Assembly (NCBI RefSeq): GCF_030687535.1
Contig: NZ_CP117437.1
Coordinates: 5,081,501-5,145,500, forward strand
Direction: 5' to 3'
DNA length: 64,000 nucleotides
From: Pseudomonas sp. FP2335
Lineage (GTDB): Bacteria > Pseudomonadota > Gammaproteobacteria > Pseudomonadales > Pseudomonadaceae
Under the pieces are notes generated by a model that saw only the letters and a list, made by a program, of their open reading frames with translations, made no database searches and was not told where the DNA came from. Of this stretch, positions 1 through 8,500 are shown piece by piece; the first letter of the stretch is position 1; every line of letters begins with the position of its first letter. The position numbers and the translations under genes are program-made.

Positions 1-2
1 GC

Positions 3-515
3 AAAAGCCAGGTGGCCATGCGCCTGGTAGAGGCACTGGGTGCCGTGCGCCTGCGCTCGGATGTGGAACGCAAACGCCTGTTCGGCGAGCAGCAGGTCGA
101 GAACACACCCAAGGCCGGTATCTACGCAGCCGATGCAAGCGCTGCCACCTACGCGCGCTTGAATGAAATCGCCGATATCGTGCTGCGCGCCGGTTTCCCG
201 GTAGTGCTGGATGCCACGTTCCTCAAGCGCACACAACGCGACGCCGCCGCCAAGGTTGCCGAAGCCACCGGCGCACCGTTCCTGATCCTGGACTGCAACG
301 CACCACAAGCCGTTATCGAGAGCTGGTTGGCACAACGTCAGGCCGACAAAAACGATCCGTCCGACGCAACACTGGCCATTATCGAAGAGCAACAGGCCAA
401 CCGCGAACCACTGAGCGCCGAGGAACTGCTCCTGAGCAAACGCGTCGAAACCAATGAAAGCGGGACACTGGACGCTTTGGTCGCGCACATCCGTCAGCGC
501 CTGCCTGGGCTGTAA
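3..515 (+). CDS. ATP-binding (AAA/kinase-like) protein, 3' part only
   Basis: The frame is open from the first bases of the window and begins K-S-Q-V-A, which looks like the tail of a P-loop (GxxGxGKS) whose glycines lie outside the window, so the gene is cut by the window edge. What remains (about 170 residues) resembles the P-loop kinase-like C-terminal half of proteins annotated as bifunctional aminoglycoside phosphotransferase/ATP-binding protein. A conserved-looking R-S-D-V-E-R-K-R stretch follows the P-loop, and V-V-L-D-A-T-F-L fits a Walker B-like strand. The GTG at 12 is not a true start. The substrate is unknown, and the family name is a similarity guess from sequence feel. A possible -10 (TATAAT, 573-578) for the next gene follows. 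Confidence 0.6.
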   Translation, partial: KSQVAMRLVEALGAVRLRSDVERKRLFGEQQVENTPKAGIYAADASAATYARLNEIADIVLRAGFPVVLDATFLKRTQRDAAAKVAEATGAPFLILDCNAPQAVIESWLAQRQADKNDPSDATLAIIEEQQANREPLSAEELLLSKRVETNESGTLDALVAHIRQRLPGL

Positions 516-608
516 GAAAAATTTCTTGGCCGTGTCACCGACTTTCGGCGCACGGCCAAGCAATAGTGGCACTATAATGGCGTCATAAAACTAACAGGAG
601 TTGCCATC

Positions 609-953
609 ATGAGTCAGCCGAAGCTTCTTGATACACCGCTCTACTCGCTCCTGCATAAAGACGATATTCGCGGCTTCAACCTGGAGCGCCCAAAAGGCGG
701 CACGATCGACATGCGCGGTGGCGACTTCCGAGGGCTGGATTTACGCGAACTGGAAGCCGCGGGCGTGGACTTCACCGACGCCTATTTCCGCTCGGCCGAT
801 TTACGCGGCCTGGATCTGCGCGAGTGCTCGCTCGAAGGCGCCAGCCTGGCCCATGCACAGATCTCCGGTACTTACTTCCCGCCCGAACTGACCGCCGACG
901 AGATCCTCATGTCGGTCAATTTCGGTACACGCCTGCGTTATCGCACCAAGTAA
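609..953 (+). CDS. Small pentapeptide-repeat protein
   Basis: This 114-residue protein starts at an ATG with AGGAG at 596-600. The centre (about residues 20-85) has the A(D/N)LxX-like periodicity of pentapeptide repeats, for example DFRGLDLREL, FTDAYFRSADLRGLDLREC and SLEGASLAHAQ, which would fold as a short right-handed beta helix. There is no signal peptide or membrane segment, so it is probably cytosolic. It has too few coils to compare with Qnr/MfpA gyrase-protecting proteins, and no function can be assigned. A TATAAT at 573-578 suggests its own promoter. Confidence is high that it is a real gene and moderate for the fold. Confidence 0.8.
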   Translation: MSQPKLLDTPLYSLLHKDDIRGFNLERPKGGTIDMRGGDFRGLDLRELEAAGVDFTDAYFRSADLRGLDLRECSLEGASLAHAQISGTYFPPELTADEILMSVNFGTRLRYRTK

Positions 954-1156
954 TTCCCTGCCGTAAAGCCCCGGACACATTCAGTGCTCCGGGGTGCTCC
1001 ATCCCTGCCCTGCAAAAAATCCCCGCACCATTCTTATAAGCTTTTAGGCCGTTTCAGGCCAAAGAACTACGCTTTTCCTACTGAGCGCTACACTCCTTTT
1101 CAGGCTTGCCTGGTCACGATACCCACCGCACCATTCGGCCGTCGCAAGGAGGCTTG

Positions 1157-1429
1157 ATGAACGATGAGCTGCAACACCTGAAAAACCTCGGCAAGACGTC
1201 AGCACAATGGCTGCATGCGGTGGGCATCCACAGTGCGTCCGACCTGCGACGCCTGGGCGCGGTCGACGCCTACCGAGCTGTACGGACTCGCGGGTTCCGC
1301 GCATCGAAAGTCTTGCTGTATGCAATTGAAGGGGCGTTGATGGATGTTCACTGGAATGACATTCCAGCCGAGCGCAAGGAAGCGTTGAACCGTCAATTGG
1401 ATGCTATCTCGGCGCGCCAGAAGAATTAG
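1157..1429 (+). CDS. TfoX C-terminal-domain protein
   Basis: This 90-residue protein contains only the TfoX C-terminal (helix-hairpin-helix-like) domain: L-K-N-L-G-K-T-S-A-Q-W-L near the start, then G-I-H-S-A-S-D-L and G-A-V-D-A-Y. It lacks the N-terminal TfoX domain of competence regulators, so a role in competence is not implied. The ATG at 1157 is chosen over the upstream ATG at 1106 because AAGGAGG lies at 1146-1152 at ideal spacing. The next feature downstream is the PrrF-type RNA, a neighbourhood I recall from other Pseudomonas. Function is unknown; DNA or protein binding is possible. Confidence 0.75.
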   Translation: MNDELQHLKNLGKTSAQWLHAVGIHSASDLRRLGAVDAYRAVRTRGFRASKVLLYAIEGALMDVHWNDIPAERKEALNRQLDAISARQKN

Positions 1430-1507
1430 CGCGACGGTCAGAGCCAGGGTTGACGGGGGTTACGAACGAGCGTTTGAGAAAAGCACGAATGCATGCAAAA
1501 ACAAATG

Positions 1508-1535
1508 TTGACTCTCAAATGAGAATCGTTATGAT
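1508..1535 (+). promoter_or_regulatory. prrF promoter with overlapping Fur box
   Basis: A -35 TTGACT (1508-1513) and a -10 TATGAT (1530-1535) are separated by 16 bp. The spacer and -10 are occupied by a Fur-type site (about 1515-1538, core AATGAGAATCGTTAT) matching about 13 of 19 positions of the GATAATGATAATCATTATC consensus. Iron-loaded Fur bound here would block RNA polymerase, so transcription should rise when iron is scarce. The fur gene itself is at 55831-56235. Confidence 0.8.
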
Positions 1536-1540
1536 TATCA

Positions 1541-1654
1541 CAACTGGTCGCGAGATCAGCCGATAACTGAAAGACCATTGGTTCGGACTCTCAGATTATC
1601 TCCTCATCAGGCTAATCACGGTTATTTGACCCGGCTCTTGCCGGGTCTTTTTTT
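1541..1654 (+). ncRNA. prrF: PrrF-type iron-responsive small RNA
   Basis: An RNA of about 113 nt is predicted from about 6 nt after the TATGAT -10 to a strong terminator. The 5' end (ACTGGTCGCGAGATCAGCC) and the internal block (CTCATCAGGCTAATCACGG) match what I recall as the conserved PrrF core that base-pairs with mRNAs of iron-using proteins such as sodB. PrrF is the Pseudomonas functional analogue of RyhB: Fur represses it, and it acts with Hfq in iron sparing. As in P. aeruginosa, it sits next to the haem-uptake genes. Only one copy is present here, whereas P. aeruginosa has a tandem pair; a second copy elsewhere in the genome is likely. Confidence 0.85.
1628..1654 (+). terminator. Rho-independent terminator of prrF
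   Basis: Stem GACCCGGC / GCCGGGTC (8 bp, loop TCTT) is followed by seven T residues. It ends 20 bp before the stop codon of the convergent hmuV. Confidence 0.92.
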
Positions 1655-1673
1655 GCCTGCGCAAAAGTGCGTT

Positions 1674-2441
1674 TCAGCGCGCAATGATCAGCGGATGCCC
1701 CCGTTCCGGATGCGGCTGTACCAACACATCCAAACCGAACACTGCCTTGAGCGGCTCCGGCTGCATCACCTGTGCTGGCGTATCCAGGGCATGGGGACGC
1801 CCCGCCTCCAGCAGCAAGATCCGGTCACAGTAACGCGCCGCCAGATTCAGGTCGTGAAGAATCACCAACACTGCCGCGCCGCGATCGGCGAAGGTGCGGA
1901 TAGCCTGCAAGGTCGTATGTTGATGCAAGGGGTCGAGCATCGATGTCGGCTCATCCAGCAACAATGTCTGCCCAGCCTCCCCCGGCCACAGCTGCGCCAG
2001 GACTCGCGCCAGGTGCACGCGTTGACGCTCGCCGCCGGACAAGGCGAGATAACTGCGACCGCTCAAATGCCCGACATCCGCCGCCAGCAGGGCCGCTGCG
2101 ATGATTTCATCATCGCGCATCCGCCCGGTCTGATGGGGCAAGCGGCCCATGCCCACGACTTCTTCGACGCGAAAGGCAAACTCCAGGGACGAAGACTGCG
2201 GCAACACCGCCAAACGTTGCGCGCGCTGCGAACCACTCCACTCGCTCAGCGGGCGCTGATCCAACCATACGCCGCCCTGATCCGGCAGCAACTCACCGCA
2301 CAACGCACCGAGCAACGTGCTTTTGCCCGCGCCATTGGGGCCCAGCACACCGAGTACTTCACCCGGCAGCAGCTCCAGGGTGACATCCGCCAGCACGGTT
2401 TTGCGGCCGCGACGGATCTGCAGGTCTTCCACACGCAGCAT
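1674..2441 (-). CDS. hmuV: Haem ABC transporter ATP-binding protein
   Basis: This 255-residue ABC ATPase would energise haem import from the periplasm with HmuU and HmuT. Visible motifs are Walker [10 protein letters not shown] (about 34-42), the signature LSGGE (134-138), Walker B LLLDEP (about 160-165) and the H-loop histidine in VILHDLN (H196). Length and motifs fit the iron-chelate/haem subfamily (HmuV/PhuV). Its ATG overlaps the hmuU stop codon (TGATG), so the two are translationally coupled. The operon reads hmuT-hmuU-hmuV. Gene names could equally be phuV/hemV; the haem assignment rests on family resemblance and on the PrrF neighbour. Confidence 0.9.
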   Translation of the reverse strand: MLRVEDLQIRRGRKTVLADVTLELLPGEVLGVLGPNGAGKSTLLGALCGELLPDQGGVWLDQRPLSEWSGSQRAQRLAVLPQSSSLEFAFRVEEVVGMGRLPHQTGRMRDDEIIAAALLAADVGHLSGRSYLALSGGERQRVHLARVLAQLWPGEAGQTLLLDEPTSMLDPLHQHTTLQAIRTFADRGAAVLVILHDLNLAARYCDRILLLEAGRPHALDTPAQVMQPEPLKAVFGLDVLVQPHPERGHPLIIAR

Positions 2442-3478
2442 CAGGCACGCCCCCGCAACAACAGGTAGAGAAAAAATGGCGCGCCGATAAACGCAGTCAC
2501 AATACCGATGGGCAACTCCGCCGGCGCCAAAGCCAGCCTGGCCACCAAGTCGGCAAACAGCAACAAACTCGCCCCCGCCAGCACCGACGCCGGCAGCAAC
2601 ACCCGATGATCCGGCCCCGCCAGCAATCGCACCAGATGCGGCACCACCAAGCCGACAAATCCGATCATCCCCGCCGCCGCCACGGCTGCGCCCACACCGA
2701 GGGCCGTACAGAACACCAACTCGCGCTTGAGCCGCTCAACATCAACCCCGAGATGGCTGGCCTCGGACTCGCCCAGCAGCAGCGCATTCAAGGCCTTGGC
2801 CCGACGCGGCAGCCACAACGCGACAGCGGCACTCACCAGCAGCAACGGCCACAGCCGCGAATAGCTGGCGCCATTGAGGCTGCCCAGGTTCCAGAAGGTC
2901 AGGGTGCGCAAGGTGGCGTCGTCCGCCAGATAAGTAAACAGCCCCACCGCCGAACCCGCGAGCGCCGTAAGAGCGATGCCGGCCAGCAGCATTGTCGCGA
3001 CGTTCGTCTGCCCGTTATGCCGCCCCAGCCGATACACCAGTGCGGTGACCCCCAAGCCACCGAGAAACGCACACAATGACAACAAATAAGGGCCGAACGC
3101 TTGCGGCAAACCGCCAAAAAAAGCGCCGCCGACAATCGCAATCGCCGCCCCCAACGCCGCGCCGCTCGACACCCCGACCAGCCCCGGGTCCGCCAGCGGA
3201 TTGCGAAACAGGCCCTGCATCGCCACGCCCGACAACGCGAGCACCCCGCCCACCGCCAGCCCCAGCAACGTACGCGGCAAACGGATCTGCCCCAGGATCA
3301 GCTCCGCCTGCTCCAGCCCTTGGGCCTCGACAGGGGCGCCCATCAAGCGCAAAGCCGCGCGGAGCGTATCCAACAACGGCAGGCTGACCGGCCCCAGGGC
3401 CAATGAGAGCCAAATCGCCAACACACACAACAGCGCCAGCCCGATAAACAGCGTCTTGGGTTTAACCAGAGTGGTCAT
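2441..3478 (-). CDS. hmuU: Haem ABC transporter permease (FecCD family)
   Basis: This 345-residue, very hydrophobic inner-membrane protein is of the BtuC/FecCD family, with roughly ten transmembrane helices. Typical conserved segments are [13 protein letters not shown] near residues 70-82, [19 protein letters not shown] near 90-108, and [12 protein letters not shown], followed by a G-A-P-F-F-L-Y-L-L ending. It forms the transmembrane channel of the haem importer. It overlaps hmuT by 4 nt at its 5' end and hmuV by 1 nt at its 3' end, so the three genes form one transcript. Confidence 0.9.
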   Translation of the reverse strand: MTTLVKPKTLFIGLALLCVLAIWLSLALGPVSLPLLDTLRAALRLMGAPVEAQGLEQAELILGQIRLPRTLLGLAVGGVLALSGVAMQGLFRNPLADPGLVGVSSGAALGAAIAIVGGAFFGGLPQAFGPYLLSLCAFLGGLGVTALVYRLGRHNGQTNVATMLLAGIALTALAGSAVGLFTYLADDATLRTLTFWNLGSLNGASYSRLWPLLLVSAAVALWLPRRAKALNALLLGESEASHLGVDVERLKRELVFCTALGVGAAVAAAGMIGFVGLVVPHLVRLLAGPDHRVLLPASVLAGASLLLFADLVARLALAPAELPIGIVTAFIGAPFFLYLLLRGRA

Positions 3479-4353
3479 GGGGCAGGCTTGGCCTGGGACG
3501 GATAAAACCCGGCGGACAATTGCTTGAGGCTTTGCGGCAAGCGCGGCCCAAGCCCACCGACCAAGAGCGTGGGGTCCAGCTCAAACACCCGTCCCCCTTT
3601 AGCCGCCGGGGTTGCAGCCAGGATCGGGTTCTCCCTGAACAGGGCCGCCCGCGCCGCATCACCGCTCAGGGCGCGATCAGAGAACACCAGCACATCAGGG
3701 CTCAAGCCAGCCAGCGACTCTACCGAAAACGGCTTGTAACCACTGTGGGTCGCCAGGTTGCGTCCACCGGCCTGCTGCAACACCCAGTCCGCCGCCGTAT
3801 CCTTGCCGGCAATCAGCGGCTTGCCACCCGAATGGCCGAGCAACAGCAATACACCCGGGGCCTTTTGCGTGGCTTGGGCCTTGGTCAACCAGTTCTTCTG
3901 CTGATCCAGAGCCTGCTCATATCCGCTAAACAACTCATTGGCCTTGGCTTCATCACCCAGCAACTTGCCCAAGTGCTGGAGGGTGCCCTTCAGCGTCGGC
4001 AGATCCGGCTGGGCCGAGAACATCTCCACCTGCACGCCCGCGCTGCGGATCTGCGCCAGCACCGGCGGCGGCCCCATCTCCTCGGTGCCCACCAGAATCT
4101 GTGGACGCAGGCTCAGGATGCCCTCCGCCGACAGTTGTCGTTGATAACCAATACTCGGCAAGGCCTTGAGTGAGGCCGGATGCTGGCTTGTGGTGTCCAC
4201 CCCCACCAGCTTCGACTCGCCCCCCAGGGCCGTCACCCACTCCGAAAGCGCCCCACCGGCACTGACCCAGCGTTGTGGCCGTTCAGAGGCGTGTGCCCCG
4301 AGGTTGAACAGCAGTCCGACAACAAGCGCAATAGCGCTGGCACTCAAGCGCAT
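3475..4353 (-). CDS. hmuT: Periplasmic haem-binding protein of ABC importer
   Basis: This 292-residue substrate-binding protein has a cleavable signal peptide (MRLSASAIALVVGLLF...AHA, about 22 residues). The body resembles class III periplasmic binding proteins for haem and iron chelates (S-I-G-Y-Q-R-Q-L-S-A-E-G-I-L-S-L-R-P followed by V-G-T-E-E-M-G-P-P). I choose the ATG at 4353, which has an AAGGA about 8 nt upstream, over a TTG at 4371 that would add six residues. It is the first gene of the hmuTUV operon. A weak Fur-like site lies about 115 bp upstream, which fits iron control. Confidence 0.87.
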   Translation of the reverse strand: MRLSASAIALVVGLLFNLGAHASERPQRWVSAGGALSEWVTALGGESKLVGVDTTSQHPASLKALPSIGYQRQLSAEGILSLRPQILVGTEEMGPPPVLAQIRSAGVQVEMFSAQPDLPTLKGTLQHLGKLLGDEAKANELFSGYEQALDQQKNWLTKAQATQKAPGVLLLLGHSGGKPLIAGKDTAADWVLQQAGGRNLATHSGYKPFSVESLAGLSPDVLVFSDRALSGDAARAALFRENPILAATPAAKGGRVFELDPTLLVGGLGPRLPQSLKQLSAGFYPSQAKPAP

Positions 4354-4465
4354 AACAGGGTTTCCTTCCAAAGGCGGGCCTTACGGGCACTCATCGATGT
4401 GACAGATAATCCCTGCCGGGCATCGTACTGGGCGCCCAGTCAGCTGACGGGCGAAGCCTGCATTT

Positions 4466-4483
4466 GATAATTGTTTGCATTTG
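4466..4483. promoter_or_regulatory. Candidate Fur box between hmuT and the Rieske gene
   Basis: GATAATTGTTTGCATTTG keeps the first hexamer (GATAAT) of the Fur consensus and a partial third one (CATTTG). It lies between divergent hmuT (start 4353) and the Rieske gene (start 4509) and could control either. The match is weak, so this is a suggestion supported mainly by context. Confidence 0.4.
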
Positions 4484-4508
4484 AACGTCAAGGCACTTAA
4501 GGACTGAA

Positions 4509-4826
4509 ATGAAGTTTCTCTGCCCCTCCGACACCCTCGCCCCCGACAGCAGCCGCGGTTTTGAAATCGATGGCTGCAAACTGTTGGTGGTGCGCCGTGA
4601 CGGCGTTGCCTACTTCTACATCAATCGCTGCCCTCATCGCGGCATCCCGCTGGAATGGCAGCCGGACCAGTTCCTTGACACCAGCGCCAGCCTGATCAAG
4701 TGCGCCACCCACGGCGCCTTGTTCCTGATCGAAAGTGGCGAGTGCATCTACGGCCCGTGCGCCGGCCAAAGCCTCACCGCCCTGCCCGGCCGTGAAGACG
4801 CACAGGGCTTGTGGGTGGAACTCTAG
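4509..4826 (+). CDS. Small Rieske [2Fe-2S] ferredoxin-like protein
   Basis: This 105-residue protein carries both Rieske ligand boxes: C41-P-H43-R-G and C65-A-T-H68-G-A, with the usual 21-residue gap. They hold a [2Fe-2S] cluster through two Cys and two His. There is no signal peptide, so it is cytosolic, and no catalytic domain. It therefore probably serves as an electron-transfer partner or small redox protein whose partner is unknown. AAGGA at 4499-4503 supports the ATG. It is divergent from hmuT and its last 4 nt overlap the convergent sfsA stop. Confidence 0.85.
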   Translation: MKFLCPSDTLAPDSSRGFEIDGCKLLVVRRDGVAYFYINRCPHRGIPLEWQPDQFLDTSASLIKCATHGALFLIESGECIYGPCAGQSLTALPGREDAQGLWVEL

Positions 4827-5533
4827 TCGAGCAGTACGTCCAGGCGACGCTCTACGCATACTTCCTGCGGCGTGACCCGTACGCCATACGCCAACACTTG
4901 TACACCGGCAGCCTTGGCCTCACGCAATGCCGCCGCGTAAGCGGGATCAATTTCCACGGCCGGGCGCACCGCCTCAATCCCCGAGAGGTTGACGCAATAC
5001 AACTGCACCGCCCGTACCCCTTCGCGGGCCAAGTGCGCCAACTCGCGCAGATGCTTGGCTCCGCGCTGCGTTACCGCGTCCGGGAACGCCGCGACCGCAC
5101 TGCCATCGAAGCCCAGGGTGACACTTTTGACTTCCACATAAGCCACACCGTCGGGGTATTCCAGGCGAAAATCGATGCGGCTTTTCTCCTGGCCGTACGG
5201 CACTTCACGCTTGAGTGCGGTGAAGCCATTGAGCTCAGCGATCACCCCGGCGTGCAACGCCTCCTCGACCAACTGATTGGCGCGTGCCGTATTGACGCAG
5301 GCCAGGCGGCCCTGGGGTGTCTCGGCGATTTCCCAGGTGCCGGGCAGCTTGCGCTTGGGGTCATTGGAACGACTGAACCACACCTGCCCGCCTTCCACCA
5401 TGCAGTTGAGCATCGAGCCAGTGTTCGGGCAGTGAATAGTCAGCAACTCGCCGCCAACGGTTTCGATATCGGTGAGAAAGCGCTTGTAACGACGGATCAG
5501 CCGCGCTTCTTCGAGGGGAGGATTAAAACGCAT
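4823..5533 (-). CDS. sfsA: SfsA family protein (DNA-binding/sugar fermentation stimulation)
   Basis: This 236-residue protein spans the whole SfsA family. It has an N-terminal OB-like part with K-R-F-L-T-D and PNTGSMLNC, and a C-terminal nuclease-like fold with [14 protein letters not shown] and [12 protein letters not shown]. In E. coli SfsA was found as a stimulator of maltose metabolism that binds DNA; the biochemical activity is uncertain, and the D/E-V-K arrangement hints at a nuclease ancestor. Its start abuts the end of the upstream aminotransferase (shared base 5533). The sfsA-dksA neighbourhood is also seen in E. coli. Confidence 0.93.
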   Translation of the reverse strand: MRFNPPLEEARLIRRYKRFLTDIETVGGELLTIHCPNTGSMLNCMVEGGQVWFSRSNDPKRKLPGTWEIAETPQGRLACVNTARANQLVEEALHAGVIAELNGFTALKREVPYGQEKSRIDFRLEYPDGVAYVEVKSVTLGFDGSAVAAFPDAVTQRGAKHLRELAHLAREGVRAVQLYCVNLSGIEAVRPAVEIDPAYAAALREAKAAGVQVLAYGVRVTPQEVCVERRLDVLLD

Positions 5534-6705
5534 CAGCCTTGCCAGCTCCGCAACCCATGGGCGATCCGATCCACCGCCTCTTGTAGCCGCTCAAGGTTTT
5601 GCGTGTAGGCAAAACGCACATGATGGCTGGCCTGATGGCGACCGAAATCCAGCCCCGGCGTAAACGCCACATGTTCGGTTTCAAGGAAGTGTCGACAGAA
5701 CGCGAAGGCATCACCACCGAACGCGCTGATATCGGCATACAAATAGAACGCCCCCTCCGGCTCAACCGCAATGCCAAAACCCAGTTCACGCAGGGCCGGC
5801 AGCAGGAAGTCGCGACGACGGCCGAATTCGGCGCGGCGCTCCTCGAGGATGCTCAGGGTGTCCGGGGTGAAACACGCGAGCGCGGCATGCTGGGCCATGC
5901 TGGGTGCGCTGATGTAGAGGTTCTGCGCGAGTTTCTCCAACTCCCCGACTGCAGCCGGTGGTGCTACCAGCCAACCCAGGCGCCAGCCGGTCATGCCGAA
6001 ATACTTCGAAAAACTATTCAGGACGAAGGCGTCATCGTCCACTTCGAGCACGCTGGCGGCATCGGTGCCGTAGGTGAGGCCGTGGTAAATCTCGTCCACC
6101 ACCAAGTGACCGTGACGCGCCTTGATTGCCGTCGACAAGCCAGCCAGTTCGTCGCGCGTGAGAATGGTGCCGGTCGGGTTGGCAGGGGAAGCGACCAGCG
6201 CGCCCACACTGTCCTGGTCCCAATGCCTGGCCACCAGCTCGGCGGTCAGTTGGTAGCGCACGTCCGGGCCCACCGGCACCAACTGCGCCGCGCCCTCCAC
6301 CAGCCGCAGGAAGTGGCGGTTGCACGGGTAGCCAGGGTCGGCCAGCAACCAGTGCTTGCCCGGATCCACCAACAAGCTGCTGGCCAACAACAATGCACCT
6401 GAGCCCCCAGGCGTGATCAGGATGCGCTCCGGGTCGATATTCAAGCCGTAACGTTGCTGGTAGAAACCGCTGATCGCTTCGCGCAACTCAGGTAGGCCGC
6501 GGGCTGCGGTGTAACGGGTCTTGCCATTGGCCAGCGCCGCCTGGCCGGCACGGATAATCGGCTCGGCGGTGGTGAAGTCCGGCTCGCCGATTTCCAGGTG
6601 GATCACGTCATGCCCGGCGGCCTGCAGCTCATTGGCACGTGCCAGTAACGCCATGACATGAAAAGGTTCGATGGCGCGACTGCGCGCACTGTAGGGCTGG
6701 ACCAT
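5533..6705 (-). CDS. PLP-dependent class I/II aminotransferase
   Basis: This 390-residue fold-type I aminotransferase shows the usual cofactor residues: the N of A-N-P-T-G (N176), D204 and Y207 in V-V-D-E-I-Y-H, and the Schiff-base lysine K234 in [14 protein letters not shown]-terminal substrate-binding Arg in H-H-V-R-F-A-Y is also present. It resembles the AspC/aromatic aminotransferase clade, but the substrate cannot be read from sequence. It is cotranscribed with sfsA, with overlapping stop and start. The ATG at 6705 begins [10 protein letters not shown], typical of Pseudomonas homologues. Confidence 0.88.
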   Translation of the reverse strand: MVQPYSARSRAIEPFHVMALLARANELQAAGHDVIHLEIGEPDFTTAEPIIRAGQAALANGKTRYTAARGLPELREAISGFYQQRYGLNIDPERILITPGGSGALLLASSLLVDPGKHWLLADPGYPCNRHFLRLVEGAAQLVPVGPDVRYQLTAELVARHWDQDSVGALVASPANPTGTILTRDELAGLSTAIKARHGHLVVDEIYHGLTYGTDAASVLEVDDDAFVLNSFSKYFGMTGWRLGWLVAPPAAVGELEKLAQNLYISAPSMAQHAALACFTPDTLSILEERRAEFGRRRDFLLPALRELGFGIAVEPEGAFYLYADISAFGGDAFAFCRHFLETEHVAFTPGLDFGRHQASHHVRFAYTQNLERLQEAVDRIAHGLRSWQG

Positions 6706-7023
6706 TAGCCTTCCTTAACGGTGAGGACAAAATCCGGATTCTACCGAACCCACGCGGTAAAACATGTTCTATTGCCTGCCCGGCTATCCGCGCAGGCCGG
6801 GCAAGCGCCTGCAAAACGACTAAAATCAAGATTCGAGACAGTGCATGCCCAGCTACGACGGGCCGCCGCAGTTTGCGACGCCTTCGCCACGGCCTCGACA
6901 ACCGGGAGTGGCGCACCCCGAATCTATCTGGTAAGTTCGCCCGCTTGCAGCCGCAGGGCCGGCAGGTGTCGGTGATGTTGCAATCCTGCGCAATGGATTA
7001 GAAGAGTGAGAGGCGGTCTATTC
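6706..7023 (+). other. 318-bp intergenic region upstream of dksA
   Basis: This region separates the divergent aminotransferase gene and dksA. It contains a 7-bp hairpin (GCCCGGC 6778-6784 / GCCGGGC 6796-6802) and a possible -10 TAAAAT (about 6821-6826). A 29-codon open frame (ATG 6845, stop 6932-6934) encodes M-P-S-Y-D-G-P-P-Q-F... and could be a short leader peptide, but it has no clear ribosome binding site. I see no longer gene. Confidence 0.5.
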
Positions 7024-7467
7024 ATGTCCACCCAAGCAAAGCAACAGCAGACTCAAGGCCTCAGCGGCTTCGAACCCTATGTGGAAAAGAAGGGCGAAGA
7101 GTACATGGGCGAGCCCATGCGCGAGCACTTCACCAAGATCCTGAACAAGTGGAAACAGGACTTGATGCAGGAGGTCGACCGTACCGTTGACCACATGAAG
7201 GACGAAGCAGCCAACTTCCCCGACCCGGCAGACCGTGCCAGCCAGGAAGAAGAGTTCGCCCTCGAACTGCGCGCCCGTGATCGCGAGCGCAAGTTGATCA
7301 AGAAGATCGACAAGACACTGCAAATGATCAAAGACGAAGAATACGGCTGGTGCGAGTCCTGCGGCATCGAGATCGGTATTCGCCGCCTCGAGGCCCGTCC
7401 TACCGCAGACATGTGCGTGGACTGCAAGAACCTTGCGGAAATCAAGGAAAAGCAGGTCGGCAAGTAA
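7024..7467 (+). CDS. dksA: RNA polymerase-binding transcription factor DksA
   Basis: This 147-residue protein inserts into the RNA polymerase secondary channel and acts with ppGpp in the stringent response. Its coiled coil carries the acidic tip D-P-A-D-R-A-S. The C-terminal zinc finger has four cysteines (C-E-S-C-G and C-V-D-C-K). The start chosen is the ATG at 7024 (M-S-T-Q-A-K). The GTG at 7006 would add six residues with no family support. A strong terminator follows. The order sfsA/dksA/gluQ matches other gammaproteobacteria. Confidence 0.97.
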   Translation: MSTQAKQQQTQGLSGFEPYVEKKGEEYMGEPMREHFTKILNKWKQDLMQEVDRTVDHMKDEAANFPDPADRASQEEEFALELRARDRERKLIKKIDKTLQMIKDEEYGWCESCGIEIGIRRLEARPTADMCVDCKNLAEIKEKQVGK

Positions 7468-7485
7468 TCCTTGCGAGCTGAACGA

Positions 7486-7511
7486 ATGGGGCGTGCAAAC
7501 GCCCCATTTTT
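7486..7511 (+). terminator. dksA terminator
   Basis: Stem ATGGGGCGT / ACGCCCCAT (9 bp, loop GCAA) is followed by TTTT and lies 18 nt after the dksA stop. Confidence 0.9.
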
Positions 7512-7550
7512 GTTTCTGGCGTTTACCGTTTTTCCAGTAGTATCCGGCCC

Positions 7551-8438
7551 ATGACAGCCTCTACCTATATCGGGCGCTTCGCCCCCACGCCCAGCGGCCA
7601 TTTGCACTTTGGCTCCCTGGTCGCAGCCCTCGCCTCCTACCTCGACGCCCGCGCCAATCAAGGCCGCTGGCTCATGCGTATGGAAGACCTCGACCCTCCC
7701 CGTGAAGAGCCCGGCGCCCAGGCAGCCATCCTGCATGCGCTGGAAAGCTACGGCTTCGAATGGGACGGCGAACTGGTCCGACAAAGCGAGCGGCATGACG
7801 CCTACGCCAAAGTGTTGAACGATATGTTCAACCATGGCCTGGCCTACGCCTGCACGTGCTCGCGCAAACAGCTGGAGCCCTACAACGGGATCTATCCCGG
7901 CCTGTGTCGCAACGCCGGTCACGATCAGCAAGATGCCGCAATCCGTTTGCGTGTGCCGGAACTGGAGTATCACTTTACCGACCGGGTTCAGGGCGAATTC
8001 CGACAGCACCTGGGCCGCGATGTCGGCGACTTCATCATCCGTCGCCGCGATGGCCTGTACGCCTATCAACTGGCCGTGGTCCTCGACGACGCCTGGCAAG
8101 GTGTTACCGATATTGTCCGCGGTGCCGACCTGCTCGACTCCACGCCACGCCAGTTGTATCTGCAAGAACTGCTGGGCCTGCGCCAACCGCGCTACCTGCA
8201 CGTACCGCTGATCGTCCAGCCGGACGGTAACAAACTGGGCAAGTCCTACCGCTCCCCACCGCTGACGCCAGACCAGGCCACGCCTTTGCTACTGCGGGCA
8301 CTGCGCGCCCTCGGCCAGCAACCCGGCGACGAGCTGTTGCACGCCAGCCCACGGGAACTGCTTGATTGGGGCATCCAGCACTGGGATGCGGCACAGATCC
8401 CCCGCACACTCACGCTGGCCGAAGCGCAATTGAGCTGA
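7551..8438 (+). CDS. gluQ: Glutamyl-Q tRNA(Asp) synthetase
   Basis: This 295-residue truncated relative of GltX attaches glutamate to queuosine 34 of tRNA-Asp. It retains the catalytic half: the HIGH-like box in F-A-P-T-P-S-G-H-L-H-F-G (residues 10-21), a C-T-C...Y...C zinc site near residues 100-120 (YACTCSRKQ and PGLCRNAG), and a KMSKS-like G-N-K-L-G-K-S. It lacks the anticodon-binding domain, as expected for this family. It lies directly after dksA, as in many gammaproteobacteria, but the dksA terminator separates them. Confidence 0.95.
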   Translation: MTASTYIGRFAPTPSGHLHFGSLVAALASYLDARANQGRWLMRMEDLDPPREEPGAQAAILHALESYGFEWDGELVRQSERHDAYAKVLNDMFNHGLAYACTCSRKQLEPYNGIYPGLCRNAGHDQQDAAIRLRVPELEYHFTDRVQGEFRQHLGRDVGDFIIRRRDGLYAYQLAVVLDDAWQGVTDIVRGADLLDSTPRQLYLQELLGLRQPRYLHVPLIVQPDGNKLGKSYRSPPLTPDQATPLLLRALRALGQQPGDELLHASPRELLDWGIQHWDAAQIPRTLTLAEAQLS

Positions 8439-8500
8439 AGGCGCTTGCAGCTTGCCCACCATCCGTTACCATCGCCGCAGTTTTCTAATCAGAGGCCAAC

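Noticed and set aside
3475..4371. Longer hmuT starting at TTG 4371
   Set aside because: It adds six residues before a normal signal peptide; the ATG at 4353 has the better ribosome binding site.
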